Below are positions 7,254-16,718 of a stretch of 64,000 nt of DNA, in pieces. Every line of letters starts with the position of its first letter. Position 1 is the first letter of the stretch. The position numbers and the translations under genes are program-made. This DNA is from Vibrio ostreae (GTDB lineage Bacteria > Pseudomonadota > Gammaproteobacteria > Enterobacterales > Vibrionaceae): contig NZ_CP076643.1 in assembly GCF_019226825.1 (NCBI RefSeq), positions 1,178,001 through 1,242,000 of the forward strand, written 5' to 3'. Under the pieces are notes generated by a model that saw only the letters and a list, made by a program, of their open reading frames with translations, was not told the DNA's origin and did no database searches.

Positions 7254-9323
7254 TTACAGGTTTAACTTATTTACTATTGTCACAACTTGATATGGGCTTA
7301 TTTTTATCTCCCCACATAAATTATTATTGTCTTGGTCAATCCATTCACCATCAGGACAATTAAACCAACGGACTTCATTACAAAAGTTCATAATAAACAA
7401 GTAACGATTGGCATCGTCTTGCCTTAAACTGATGGAAAGGCCATACGGAACGTTATCAACCAGCGGTTTAATATCAGACAACCTAACGAGTTGTTGATAA
7501 AACTGGCTATTGAAGCCATGTTCGGTTCTAGCGGCGATATAATAGCTGCACCCTTTGCCATAGGTGTTTCGTGTAACCACCGGTTTACCTTCAAACATAT
7601 CTGATCTGTAGCATGCCAGAGCTTGCGCGGTTTCCAGGTGAATGTGTTCCATCAAGTGCTTTGCTTCAAACTCACCCTCTAAAGGAAATTCAGCTGTTGA
7701 TGTCATAGCAAATTCTACCCGCTCATGATCATACATAGAGTCAATCTCTTCAGCCCAGATCCCAAGCACCTCTCGTAACGGACTATTCTCACCGCCAGGA
7801 AAACCACCCAGGAAACAAAGATCGTTTTCATCAACAATGCCGCTCCAATAGGTGGCAACGAGAATGCCGCCATTTTCAACAAATGCTTTTAAACGTTCCG
7901 CTACCCCGGGTTTAACCAGATATAGCATTGGCGCGACCACAATTTTATAAGGGGTAAAGTCACTCAGTTGCTCAATGATGTCGCAATTAATTCCCTGTTC
8001 CCAGAATCCACGATAGTGATCACAAACGGTTTGTTCATAATGCATACCTTGGTTACGTGGCCCAGAAGCATCATCCAATGCCCAGCGATTTTCCCAGTCA
8101 AAAATAATGGCAACATCCGAATTGATTTGAGATCCCGCCACTGAACGTATCTGCTTGAGATACTCTCCTAGCGCTGTAACTTCTCGGCCTGTGCGCGTAT
8201 CAGCGTGACCGACATGGTCGATGACCGCACCATGAAATTTTTCCACTGAACCACGGCTTTTTCGCCATTGAAAATATTGAACCGAGTCTGAACCATGAGC
8301 GATTGCCTGTAATGAAGACAGCAAATGCACACCATCTCGTTTTAACTTAGTAATCGGTTGCCAGTTAGTTTGACTTGGTGTCGATTCCATCAGCAGGAAC
8401 GGCTGCTGTTTCAACGTGCGCATAAGATCGTGATACATCGCCGTATAACAGGCCAATGCCACTTCATCATGGTCCCGATGCCACAACGGATAACTATCCC
8501 AGGAGATAACGTCGATAGCTTTAGCTAATTGCCAATAGTTATAGTCGTAGAAATATTCCATAAAGTTTGCAGTCGTCGGCAACTCAGGATTGATGGCCTT
8601 CAACGGGGTAATCTCGTGCTGACAGAAATTAACCACTCGATCAGTACAGAAACGCTTCCAATCCAGCTTTAATCCATGAACTGAATTCTCACCGATTGGC
8701 GACGGGGACTCAATTTGCTCCCAGTCACTATAGGTATGGCTCCAAAATGAGCTCCACCAACGCTTATTAAGGTTTTCTAAAGTATGATATTTATCCTGTA
8801 ACCAAAGCCGAAATTCTTGCTGGCAATAGTGGCAGTGACAATCACCACCATACTCATTTGATACATGCCATCCGATAACTGCTGGGTGATGACTATATCG
8901 TTCAGCCAGTTTCGTATTAATGGCTGTGACTTTAGCGCGATAGTTCGGTGAACTGTAACAATGGTTATGTCGCTCTCCATGTAACTGTTTCACTCGTTGA
9001 CTATTGACGCGTAGAACGTCGGGATAACGTTGTGATAACCAAGCCGGACGTGCACCACTCGGCGTTGCCAGGAAAACAGAAATATCGTGCTGCGCTAAGC
9101 TATCCAGTACCTGATCGAGCCATTCAAAGTGAAACTCACCTTCCGATGGCTCAAGTGCAGACCAACTGAATATGCCTACTGACATGACATTACATTTCGT
9201 TTGCTTCATTAACTCGATATCCTTTTCGAGGATATCTGGTCGGTCTAACCACTGTTCCGGGTTATAATCTGCTCCATGGAGCAGTCCTTTCATCTTGGGA
9301 ATAACCAATTTCTTGCTTTTCAT
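7254..9323 (-). CDS. ganA: GH42 beta-galactosidase
   Basis: This 689-residue protein has no signal peptide, so it is cytoplasmic. The N-terminal TIM barrel carries the GH42 acid/base Glu157 in SNEYGG and the nucleophile Glu313 in LMESTPS. A cysteine cluster (C122, C162, C164, C167) matches the zinc site of GH42 enzymes. A Rossmann-like trimerisation domain follows (about residues 400-600), then a small C-terminal beta domain. It would split imported beta-1,4-galacto-oligosaccharides to galactose. Its ATG overlaps the stop of the galactanase gene by one base (TAATG), so translation is coupled. The naming follows the Bacillus subtilis ganSPQAB order, which this operon repeats. Confidence 0.9.
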   Translation of the reverse strand: MKSKKLVIPKMKGLLHGADYNPEQWLDRPDILEKDIELMKQTKCNVMSVGIFSWSALEPSEGEFHFEWLDQVLDSLAQHDISVFLATPSGARPAWLSQRYPDVLRVNSQRVKQLHGERHNHCYSSPNYRAKVTAINTKLAERYSHHPAVIGWHVSNEYGGDCHCHYCQQEFRLWLQDKYHTLENLNKRWWSSFWSHTYSDWEQIESPSPIGENSVHGLKLDWKRFCTDRVVNFCQHEITPLKAINPELPTTANFMEYFYDYNYWQLAKAIDVISWDSYPLWHRDHDEVALACYTAMYHDLMRTLKQQPFLLMESTPSQTNWQPITKLKRDGVHLLSSLQAIAHGSDSVQYFQWRKSRGSVEKFHGAVIDHVGHADTRTGREVTALGEYLKQIRSVAGSQINSDVAIIFDWENRWALDDASGPRNQGMHYEQTVCDHYRGFWEQGINCDIIEQLSDFTPYKIVVAPMLYLVKPGVAERLKAFVENGGILVATYWSGIVDENDLCFLGGFPGGENSPLREVLGIWAEEIDSMYDHERVEFAMTSTAEFPLEGEFEAKHLMEHIHLETAQALACYRSDMFEGKPVVTRNTYGKGCSYYIAARTEHGFNSQFYQQLVRLSDIKPLVDNVPYGLSISLRQDDANRYLFIMNFCNEVRWFNCPDGEWIDQDNNNLCGEIKISPYQVVTIVNKLNL

Positions 9324-10555
9324 TACTTACCTTTAAATACGTTTAATGATGGCAAAGCATTACCTTCAAAGTTAAACAACGCTTGGTTCTCCCATGAATT
9401 ACCAATATCCCAAGAGTCACCGCTATAATCCATTCCAGCCTTCGTTGACCAAGTTGCCCCATTGATAGGTAACCAGGCAGGTTCCCAGTAATAGATACCC
9501 AACCCTTTGTTCTCAGGTAAAGAATTAACTAGTTTCATAATGTCGGATAAATATTGAGCCTGACCTTCAACACTGACGTCATATCCGTCGATTGGCCCTG
9601 ACTCAGAGTAACTGTTAGATAATCCGTCACCATTTTCGCTGGTAAACGGAAATGCAGTTTCAACGATAATCACGGGTTTATGATAGCGATTGATAACATC
9701 CGTCATATTGGCTTTAACTTTAGAAATAGGCCCGTGCCACCACGGATAATAAGACATGCCTATGACGTCAAACTCAACATTGCGCTTGGTAATTTCATCA
9801 AACCACCAACGAAATAAACCGTTATCTCCCGCTTCCGCCAGGTGTAGCATGACCTTAATCTCTTGGCCGGCGCTATTCTCACGTACGGCTCTAATTCCCG
9901 ATGTTAGCAGCACTGAAAGTCGGTCGAATTCATGCCCATCCTGTCCCCAACTTTTTCCATCCGGCCAAAGCATTCCACCATTAAGTTCATTACCAACCTG
10001 AACCATATCCGGAATTACACCGGCGCTGATATGGGCCTGCATAACTTCCGACGTGTACTGATAAACTTTGCTACTCAGTTGTTCAAAATTAAGACTATCC
10101 CAGGATTTAGGCTTTTTTTGTTTTTTAGGATCAGACCAAAAATCGCTGTAATGAATATCCAGCAGGAAGCTCATCCCTAAAGCTTTGGCTCTCTGGCCCA
10201 GTTCAATCGAACGCTGCAAAGTGTTATTACCACCTCCGTATTGGATGCCCTTTTCAGATTCAGGATTCACCCATACTCTGGCTCGAATTGAGTTGACTCC
10301 ATGTTCCTTCAAGATTTTAAGTAAATCTTCCTGATGGCCGTTTTCGAAGTACTTTCCCCCCAGTAACTCAATTTCTGGTAACATCGAGATATCCATACCC
10401 TTAATAAAATCATCTCTCAGTTTAGGAGCGCTGATAGAAATATCTTCATTGATCAATCCTACCTTTGCAGTGTTTGACTTAATTTGGCTGGAAGACTGAC
10501 AGCCAGCAATAGCCAGTACTGCACCAATTAATGCAATTCTAAATTTAGTATCCAT
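9323..10555 (-). CDS. ganB: GH53 endo-beta-1,4-galactanase, lipoprotein
   Basis: The N-terminus is a lipoprotein signal with lipobox AIAGC (Cys19), so the enzyme is membrane-anchored, probably at the outer membrane. The GH53 TIM barrel shows KGMDISMLPE early, the acid/base Glu190 in QVGNELNGG and the nucleophile Glu299 in IVETAFP. It would cut arabinogalactan type I side chains into oligosaccharides for import. At 410 residues it is full length. A second, soluble GH53 at 16719 shares only the fold and active-site motifs. The gene sits between the permease genes and ganA. Confidence 0.92.
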   Translation of the reverse strand: MDTKFRIALIGAVLAIAGCQSSSQIKSNTAKVGLINEDISISAPKLRDDFIKGMDISMLPEIELLGGKYFENGHQEDLLKILKEHGVNSIRARVWVNPESEKGIQYGGGNNTLQRSIELGQRAKALGMSFLLDIHYSDFWSDPKKQKKPKSWDSLNFEQLSSKVYQYTSEVMQAHISAGVIPDMVQVGNELNGGMLWPDGKSWGQDGHEFDRLSVLLTSGIRAVRENSAGQEIKVMLHLAEAGDNGLFRWWFDEITKRNVEFDVIGMSYYPWWHGPISKVKANMTDVINRYHKPVIIVETAFPFTSENGDGLSNSYSESGPIDGYDVSVEGQAQYLSDIMKLVNSLPENKGLGIYYWEPAWLPINGATWSTKAGMDYSGDSWDIGNSWENQALFNFEGNALPSLNVFKGK

Positions 10556-10571
10556 ATCGTTCTCTCTGAAA

Positions 10572-11415
10572 TTAGCCTTTCGTACTACCAGCGGTTAAAC
10601 CTGATACGAAATATTTTTGTAGTGATAAATAAAGCAATGCAACGGGAATAGAAATAATTACAGCACCTGCAGCATAAGTGGTATAACTAGCTCCCATTTT
10701 TTCAACCACAAGGTTATATAATCCAATAGGAAGGGTGTAATTTTCTGGAGTTCTTAATATTGTCGTTGCAAGAATAAAATCCCCCCAAAGGTCCCGTGAA
10801 AGAGAATAATGCTACTACTGCTATAATTGGCTTGGAAATTGGTAATATTATTTCAATAAAGATCCTTATATTACTTGCCCCATCCATCTTTGCTGATTCA
10901 TCCAGATCAATAGGGATAGCATCCAGGTAGCCTTTCATTAAGTACGTATTCATAGGTATCATTCCGCCAACGTAAACTAAGACTAAAGCCAGATGGCTAT
11001 TGATTAGCCCCAACATCTGAGCAAGTACAAAAATAGCAATCAAAGCGGAAAACTGTGGAATCATCTGAAGTAAAAGAAACAACATCAGACCATTTTTTCT
11101 ACCTCTGAAGCGAAATCGAGAAAACGCATAGGAAGTACAAGACACACTAAACAATGTCAACACCATGGTTAAGAAACTGATTTTCATGCTATTCCAAAAC
11201 CAAGTTAAATAAGCAACTTTGTCATTAGCAAAAAGAGTTGCATAATGACTCCAGGTCGGTTTATCAGGAAAAATTGATTCACCCATAATACTGTTACCCG
11301 GATAAAAAGAAGCCCCAACCGTCCAGATAAGTGGATAAATTATAATAATAGAAACAATTAGAATCAGAGAATAACTTAGTGCCAATCGAATTCGATTACG
11401 ACGTTTAATACTCAT
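10572..11415 (-). pseudogene. ganQ: MalG/GanQ-type ABC sugar permease, frameshifted
   Basis: The N-terminal 220 residues are a normal MalG-type inner-membrane permease, with the EAA loop SAKMDGASNIRIF and ILPISKP. At a run of six C (10781-10786; six G in the coding strand) the frame breaks after FTGPLG and stops at 10714. In the other frame the protein continues exactly as the family should: DFILATTIL, PENYTLPIGLY and VSGLTAGSTKG, stopping at 10572. Five G would give an uninterrupted 280-residue permease. The rest shows no decay. It is either a recent or phase-variable frameshift, slippage, or a sequencing error. Without it the importer would lack one half of its channel. Confidence 0.88.
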
Positions 11416-11418
11416 AAA

Positions 11419-12726
11419 CTATCTTGCCTCTTCTTTGAATGAGTTCGTCATACGGAACTGCCACAGAGCTATCCCTACTACAAATATTGATAATAATAAA
11501 GTGATGGCAGAGGCAATACTGTATTGAGATGATGACATCGTCAGTTTATAAATCCACGACACCAAGATATCCGTTCCTCCTGCATTACCCCCGATTACCG
11601 CAGGACCACCATTATTAAAAAGATAAATAATATTAAAGTTGTTAAAATTGAATGTGTACTGAGTAATAAGAATAGGTGCAATTGAGTAGAAAACTAATGG
11701 TAATGTTATTGTCCTTAATTGCTGAATCTTACTTGCACCATCCATAGTGGCGGCTTCATATAAATCATCCGGTATCGCTTGTAGTACACCAGTCGTCATT
11801 GCAAATACAAATGGAAAACCTAACCACGTTTGAATCAAAATTAACGCAACTTTAGTCCAGAAAGGATCGGTTAACCAAGCTTTTGGCTCGATACCAAAAA
11901 AATCCAAAATGACATTATTAATGACGCCAAAGCTATCGTTGAACATACCGGTAAATATAAGAATGGTAACAAAGCCAGGCACTGCCCATGGCAAAATAAA
12001 TATTGTTCTAACTAACGGTTTAAACTTAAGATCTTTCTGATTGACCAAAACCGCCAAAAGTACTCCCACGGCACACTGTAAGGTCGAGGCCAACAGCGTC
12101 CAGACTATCGTCCATTGCAAGACATCGAAAAATGTATTTCTCCAGAGATTTATCTGAAAAATATTAAAAAAATTCTTGAGACCGACCCAATCTACCAACT
12201 TTGCTGGCGGCGAGTTATATAAATTATAATTTGTAAATCCAATAGCAAAACCAAAAATGATCGGGAATACAACAACAAAAACAAGCAGTATAAATCCGGG
12301 ACTTATCATCAAATACGGAAATCCTGCATTTATAACATTCCGGTATTGAATACGAATTGAATTAAGCGGTCGGCCTTCATCAATTCTTAAGCCATTTTTA
12401 TACGCATCAAAGAAACTCAATCCGTAAAGTGTCAACCCAAATAACAACACTAATAGTGCGATAACACCTTTTGCTAATAGAAAGACAGAATTGTCCTCAG
12501 GTAAGTTTTCCCCTAGTGTGGTAATCCCCCACATTCCATGCAAAATAAATTCTCGGCTAACACCATAAAAGCTCATCAAAAGCACAAAGAACAGTAATCC
12601 CTTGGCAAACTGGCGGTTATAAAACTGCCCCATACCAGGTATCAAAGCGCAAAGCATGGCCATAAACCTCTGGGAACGGTAGAAGCCTACTCCAGGTTCT
12701 ATGTGTCCACTCATATCAGACATCAC
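11419..12726 (-). CDS. ganP: MalF/GanP-type ABC sugar permease
   Basis: This inner-membrane permease (435 residues) has the extra N-terminal membrane region of the MalF/GanP subgroup and about eight hydrophobic segments. The EAA loop near residues 335-355 reads YEAATMDGASKIQQLRTITL and contacts the ATPase. It would pair with the MalG-like partner that starts three bases after its stop. The partner gene is frameshifted, so channel function depends on that defect. A GC-rich stem-loop lies between it and the binding-protein gene, as is common where the binding protein must be made in excess. Confidence 0.9.
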   Translation of the reverse strand: MMSDMSGHIEPGVGFYRSQRFMAMLCALIPGMGQFYNRQFAKGLLFFVLLMSFYGVSREFILHGMWGITTLGENLPEDNSVFLLAKGVIALLVLLFGLTLYGLSFFDAYKNGLRIDEGRPLNSIRIQYRNVINAGFPYLMISPGFILLVFVVVFPIIFGFAIGFTNYNLYNSPPAKLVDWVGLKNFFNIFQINLWRNTFFDVLQWTIVWTLLASTLQCAVGVLLAVLVNQKDLKFKPLVRTIFILPWAVPGFVTILIFTGMFNDSFGVINNVILDFFGIEPKAWLTDPFWTKVALILIQTWLGFPFVFAMTTGVLQAIPDDLYEAATMDGASKIQQLRTITLPLVFYSIAPILITQYTFNFNNFNIIYLFNNGGPAVIGGNAGGTDILVSWIYKLTMSSSQYSIASAITLLLSIFVVGIALWQFRMTNSFKEEAR

Positions 12727-12760
12727 TTACAACTCCTTACAAGAGACCATCATGTTAATG

Positions 12761-12786
12761 TCCCCCGCGAAAATAAAAACGGGGGA
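12761..12786 (-). other. Stem-loop after the binding-protein gene
   Basis: A perfect 7-bp stem (tcccccg / cggggga) with an A-rich 12-base loop lies between ganS and ganP. By analogy with malE-malF type gaps it probably protects the upstream mRNA or partly terminates, raising binding protein over permease. No T-run follows. Confidence 0.5.
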
Positions 12787-12815
12787 GACGACCAATACAT
12801 AGTAATCTCAATCGA

Positions 12816-14054
12816 TTATTGGCCCATCATTGCGTGGTTTGCCTCGATTTGCATATTGATACTAGCAACCGCCGCATCTAATGCACTTTTCGGATCTTGT
12901 TTATTAGTTGCAATGAGTTGTAATGCGCTATTAGCCGGCCCCCAAACCTCATTCATTTCAGGAATAGATGGCATAGAGGTTGAATAGATAGATTGCATAG
13001 CCACAGCTCGTGCACCAGGATCATTTTTAATCACAGGATCATCGATGAGAGCCTTTACAGCAGGAACCTCACCGGTCAATTCAAAACGGCGTTTGGCATT
13101 ATTATAATTGTTGATGAATTCGATAAATTCTTGAGCCAGAGGTTTATTCTGAGAGAAAGTAGAAATGCTGTAGCTTTTCACTCCCATGAATGCGCCCATA
13201 TGTTTACCTGAAGGCAGTTTGGGTAGTGGGGCTACACCATAATTAATGCCCGCTTCTTTATATGGCTGAAGTGACCATGGACCTGTCTGTACAATTGCAG
13301 CTTTACTTGAAGTAAACAACGAATCGATGGCATTTAGGCCATTATTTCCAACAATACCTGCCGGAAATACTTTTGACTGATAAAACTTCTGGATATATTT
13401 AGCACCTTCGATTGCCCCTGACTCGTTGAGCAATACTTTATTTGAGTTATAAGACCCATCTTCTTTCTTGGCGAAGACATCACCACCCATACCACTGAGG
13501 ATCCCATAGGTATAATAAAGCTCATCCCATTTCGCCAATAGGCCATATTTACCTTCTGCCCGGAAACTCTTGGAAAGTTCGTATATTTCATCCAGTGTTT
13601 CAGGCAATTTATCAATCATATCTTTGTTGTAAACCATAAACAGTGTTTCCACTGATTTTGGTAAACCATACAGTACACCATTATAAGTTAACGCCTCTAT
13701 CGAAGACTCACTGAATGTATCCACTACGTTTTCACTTTCAGTAATTGGCGCGAGCAAACCCTGTATCACGGCACCGCCAATCTGGTCATGTGGAATAAGT
13801 ATTACGTCCGGACCAGTGCCAGCCGGTCCATCCATTCGGAGAGATTCGACTTGCCCACCGTAAGGCATTTCAACGACATTAATTTTGACATCATGTTCTT
13901 TTTCAAACGCTGCAACGGCTTCTTCATTACCAAAGGATTTTTGAATATCTTCCCAAACCAATAGCGATTGCTGTGCGAAGGTTAATGGTGAACAAAACAG
14001 GGCAACAGTGGCAGAAATAAGATTTATTTTTTTACTAAATTTTTTACTATCCAT
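12816..14054 (-). CDS. ganS: Periplasmic galacto-oligosaccharide-binding protein (MalE/GanS-like)
   Basis: This family-1 extracellular solute-binding protein (412 residues) has a basic start, a hydrophobic core and a probable cleavage after LTFA. The mature protein begins with a beta strand (LLVWEDIQ) and has the MalE-like segments PDVILIPHDQIGG and QTGPWSLQPY. It is the first gene of the leftward operon and diverges from the ATPase gene, with a CRP site between. Operon context makes beta-1,4-galacto-oligosaccharides the likely ligand; the ligand pocket itself cannot be read from sequence. Confidence 0.9.
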   Translation of the reverse strand: MDSKKFSKKINLISATVALFCSPLTFAQQSLLVWEDIQKSFGNEEAVAAFEKEHDVKINVVEMPYGGQVESLRMDGPAGTGPDVILIPHDQIGGAVIQGLLAPITESENVVDTFSESSIEALTYNGVLYGLPKSVETLFMVYNKDMIDKLPETLDEIYELSKSFRAEGKYGLLAKWDELYYTYGILSGMGGDVFAKKEDGSYNSNKVLLNESGAIEGAKYIQKFYQSKVFPAGIVGNNGLNAIDSLFTSSKAAIVQTGPWSLQPYKEAGINYGVAPLPKLPSGKHMGAFMGVKSYSISTFSQNKPLAQEFIEFINNYNNAKRRFELTGEVPAVKALIDDPVIKNDPGARAVAMQSIYSTSMPSIPEMNEVWGPANSALQLIATNKQDPKSALDAAVASINMQIEANHAMMGQ

Positions 14055-14148
14055 GAAAAATCACACCTTATTTTTATTAGCAGAAATAAAATTTATGGTG
14101 CAAATATGCTGTATTGTGTTATTTTTTCCTACAAAGGTTATCTACAGA

Positions 14149-14164
14149 TGTGATTTAAATCACT
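14149..14164. promoter_or_regulatory. CRP-cAMP site in the divergent gan promoter region
   Basis: TGTGATTTAAATCACT matches the CRP consensus TGTGA-N6-TCACA in nine of ten core bases. It is placed between the divergent ganS and ATPase genes, so it could activate both. An A+T-rich motif (aaataaaattta) occurs twice nearby (about 14086 and 14203) and might be part of a regulator operator, but I cannot define it. Confidence 0.7.
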
Positions 14165-14276
14165 GTATGTAGTAAAGATTGTGATAACCCAAACATGTAT
14201 AAATAAAATTTACTAAATAACAAAGAATCTGATCACAGCGATTACTAAAATTTTATCTGATAATAAGGAAAACAAA

Positions 14277-15380
14277 ATGTCTTCTATTCTGCTATCTAAC
14301 GTAGTTAAGCGCTTCGGTGACAATCAAACTATCCATGATGTCAATTTGTCTATTGAAGAAGGTGAATTTGTTGTGTTTGTCGGCCCATCAGGCTGTGGTA
14401 AGTCAACATTATTAAGAATGATCGCGGGCCTGGAAGATATCAGTGATGGTACCATTTCTATTGCGGGAAATATTGTCAATGACACGCCACCTTCTGAACG
14501 TGGTGTGGCGATGGTCTTCCAATCTTATGCTCTATATCCCCATATGACCGTAGCCGAAAATATGGGTTACTCGTTAAAAGTGAATAAGGTGCCAAAACCT
14601 GAGCGTCAGTCAAAGGTCAAGTTAGTCAGTAAAGCATTGCAACTGGAACATCTACTCGATAGAAAACCCGCCCAACTATCGGGAGGCCAACGTCAGCGCG
14701 TTGCCATTGGCCGCGCGATTGTCCGAGATCCTAAGGTGTTTCTGTTTGATGAACCTCTTTCTAACCTTGATGCTGAATTACGTGTCGACATGCGTCTGCA
14801 TATAGCAAAATTGCATCAGGACTTACGCTCAACCATGGTTTACGTTACCCATGACCAAGTAGAGGCAATGACTCTCGCCGATAAAATCGTGGTATTGAGA
14901 GACGGAAAAGTAGAACAAGTTGGCTCACCAATGAACCTTTACCAACACCCAAAAAACAAATTCGTTGCGGGTTTTATTGGCTCTCCAAAAATGAACTTCA
15001 TTGATTGCAAGGTCGAACATTGGGATGAATTAAGCTTAACCGTGAAACCTCATGTGGGGGATTCATTAACACTACCGATAAAAACTGAATCTTTGCAAAT
15101 CGGTACAAGCTTAACCATCGGGATTCGCCCGGAACACCTTTCCACAGAGCTGAATATTGTTAAATTAAACTTCCAATGCGAAGTCATTGAACGACTTGGT
15201 GGCATGACTTATGTCTTCGGTCAATGTGGTGGTATAGACGATTTCAAATACCTTCAGCATGGTGATACTCTAGTTAGACCGGGTGATATTATGCCTTTGT
15301 TTGCATCTCCATCAGCATTGCATCTGTTTGAAGCCAGCGGAGAAGCTATCAATTTTACTCAGGTTGATTCCTTACACTAG
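14277..15380 (+). CDS. MalK/MsmX-type ABC transporter ATPase for galacto-oligosaccharides
   Basis: This 367-residue ATPase has Walker A GPSGCGKST (about 38-46), the Q-loop FQSYALYPH, the signature LSGGQRQR (about 134-141), Walker B VFLFDEPLSNLD and the H-loop THD. A C-terminal TOBE/MalK-type regulatory domain follows from about residue 240. It would power the GanSPQ permease. It is transcribed away from ganS, sharing the CRP-containing intergenic region, and the regulator gene follows it. Bacillus subtilis uses a distant shared ATPase (MsmX) for the same pathway, whereas here the ATPase is local. Confidence 0.92.
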   Translation: MSSILLSNVVKRFGDNQTIHDVNLSIEEGEFVVFVGPSGCGKSTLLRMIAGLEDISDGTISIAGNIVNDTPPSERGVAMVFQSYALYPHMTVAENMGYSLKVNKVPKPERQSKVKLVSKALQLEHLLDRKPAQLSGGQRQRVAIGRAIVRDPKVFLFDEPLSNLDAELRVDMRLHIAKLHQDLRSTMVYVTHDQVEAMTLADKIVVLRDGKVEQVGSPMNLYQHPKNKFVAGFIGSPKMNFIDCKVEHWDELSLTVKPHVGDSLTLPIKTESLQIGTSLTIGIRPEHLSTELNIVKLNFQCEVIERLGGMTYVFGQCGGIDDFKYLQHGDTLVRPGDIMPLFASPSALHLFEASGEAINFTQVDSLH

Positions 15381-15405
15381 TTGGATATTCAAACCATTAA
15401 GTTTC

Positions 15406-15434
15406 GGCCAAAGAATGTTGCGAATCCTTTGGCC
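15406..15434 (+). other. Stem-loop between the ATPase and regulator genes
   Basis: An 8-bp perfect stem (ggccaaag / ctttggcc) with a 13-base loop and no T-run lies 25 bases after the ATPase stop and just before the regulator's ribosome-binding site. It may lower read-through to the regulator. Confidence 0.4.
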
Positions 15435-15468
15435 TAGTCAGTTTAGATACGATAAGAAGGCTATTATT

Positions 15469-16476
15469 TTGACAACTTTAAAGGACATAGCTGTAAGAGC
15501 GAATATTTCGACTTCGACGATATCACGCTTTTTAAATAATGACCCTACTCTCTCCGTTAGCGATAAGAAGAAGCAAGCGATTCTTGAAGCGGTTGATGCT
15601 CTTGGCTACAAGTCCCCACAACGAAGTAAGAAGAACTTTAATCAAACCAGTTCTGATGATACTCAAGATTGTGAGATTAATTACGAATTGGTTTTAGTGA
15701 ATTTTCTGACTCCCACTCAAGAGATAGATGACCCTTACTTCACTTCAATACGAGCCGGAATTCAAAACCGTTGCCTTGAAAAAGGCATCACCCTACGTAG
15801 TTTGCATATCCATCAGATAGAAGCCAATCAGGTATTACTACGAAATGCAGCAGCAGTTGTTGCTGTCGGACACTTCTCCAATGAAGAAGTTTCGTTATTA
15901 TATCATACCAACAAAAATTTAATCTTCGTCGATTCAAATCCGCTCGGATTAAAAACAGATTCAGTGTTAATCGACCGTACGGCACTTGCACATGATGTCA
16001 TGAGCTTTATTATCACCAGTCAATGTAAAAAGCCCGCCTTTATTGGAAATAATGAAGAAAGACTCCATGCTTTTCGAGAAGTTACTCAAAGTCATGGCTT
16101 GTATATTGAAAGTCTGTGTAAAGTCAGTAAAGAGTATTGTATTGAATCTGGTTACCAGGCAATGAAAGAGATGCTACAACACAAGACATTACCAGATGTA
16201 GTGTATGCGGCCACCGACATGGTCGCAGTAGGAGTATATCGTGCCATTTATGAACATGGCCTTTCCATCCCTGAAGATATCCAGGTGATTGGTACCAATG
16301 ATATCTCATCTGCCAGGCATATGAGCCCCAGCTTAACAACGATGCGGCTTTTTCCCTTTGAAATGGGCGAAGCCGCGATTGATATGTTTATAGAAACACT
16401 AGCAGGGCGCAGGCACAAAAAAACCGTTCTGTTTAGTCATGAATTTATTTGGCGTGATAGTTTTACAAAAAAATAG
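15469..16476 (+). CDS. LacI-family transcriptional regulator of the galactan locus
   Basis: I chose the TTG at 15469, behind AGAAGG with eight bases of spacing. It gives the canonical LacI start TTLKDIAVRANISTSTISRF (helix-turn-helix, residues 2-21), followed by the hinge helix. The protein is then 335 residues. A periplasmic-binding-protein-like sugar-sensing domain follows, with PDVVYAATDMVAVGVYRA and DIQVIGTNDI near the C-terminal half, as in the EbgR/MsmR group. Its position between the ATPase and the second galactanase suggests it represses both gan transcripts until galactose or galactobiose appears, which is inferred. A longer in-frame extension upstream overlaps the ATPase gene and is not family-like. 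Confidence 0.88.
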   Translation: MTTLKDIAVRANISTSTISRFLNNDPTLSVSDKKKQAILEAVDALGYKSPQRSKKNFNQTSSDDTQDCEINYELVLVNFLTPTQEIDDPYFTSIRAGIQNRCLEKGITLRSLHIHQIEANQVLLRNAAAVVAVGHFSNEEVSLLYHTNKNLIFVDSNPLGLKTDSVLIDRTALAHDVMSFIITSQCKKPAFIGNNEERLHAFREVTQSHGLYIESLCKVSKEYCIESGYQAMKEMLQHKTLPDVVYAATDMVAVGVYRAIYEHGLSIPEDIQVIGTNDISSARHMSPSLTTMRLFPFEMGEAAIDMFIETLAGRRHKKTVLFSHEFIWRDSFTKK

Positions 16477-16718
16477 ATATTATCTTCGCCTTGGTTAATA
16501 GGACTAAAATCAAGGCATCCCATCCTCAACTGTATGATGCCGTATAACATTTAATTAGGTAAATTTTAATAAAACCTGGATCAACTATCACAAACTAAAC
16601 ATTAATTCATTATTCACATCTTACTAATAATCCTAGTCAGGTTTATTTTCTTACATTAGTTGCTAGGTTTTAAATGATATTAACCCAATATCAATTTTAT
16701 AAATCACAAGGCAAAAAT

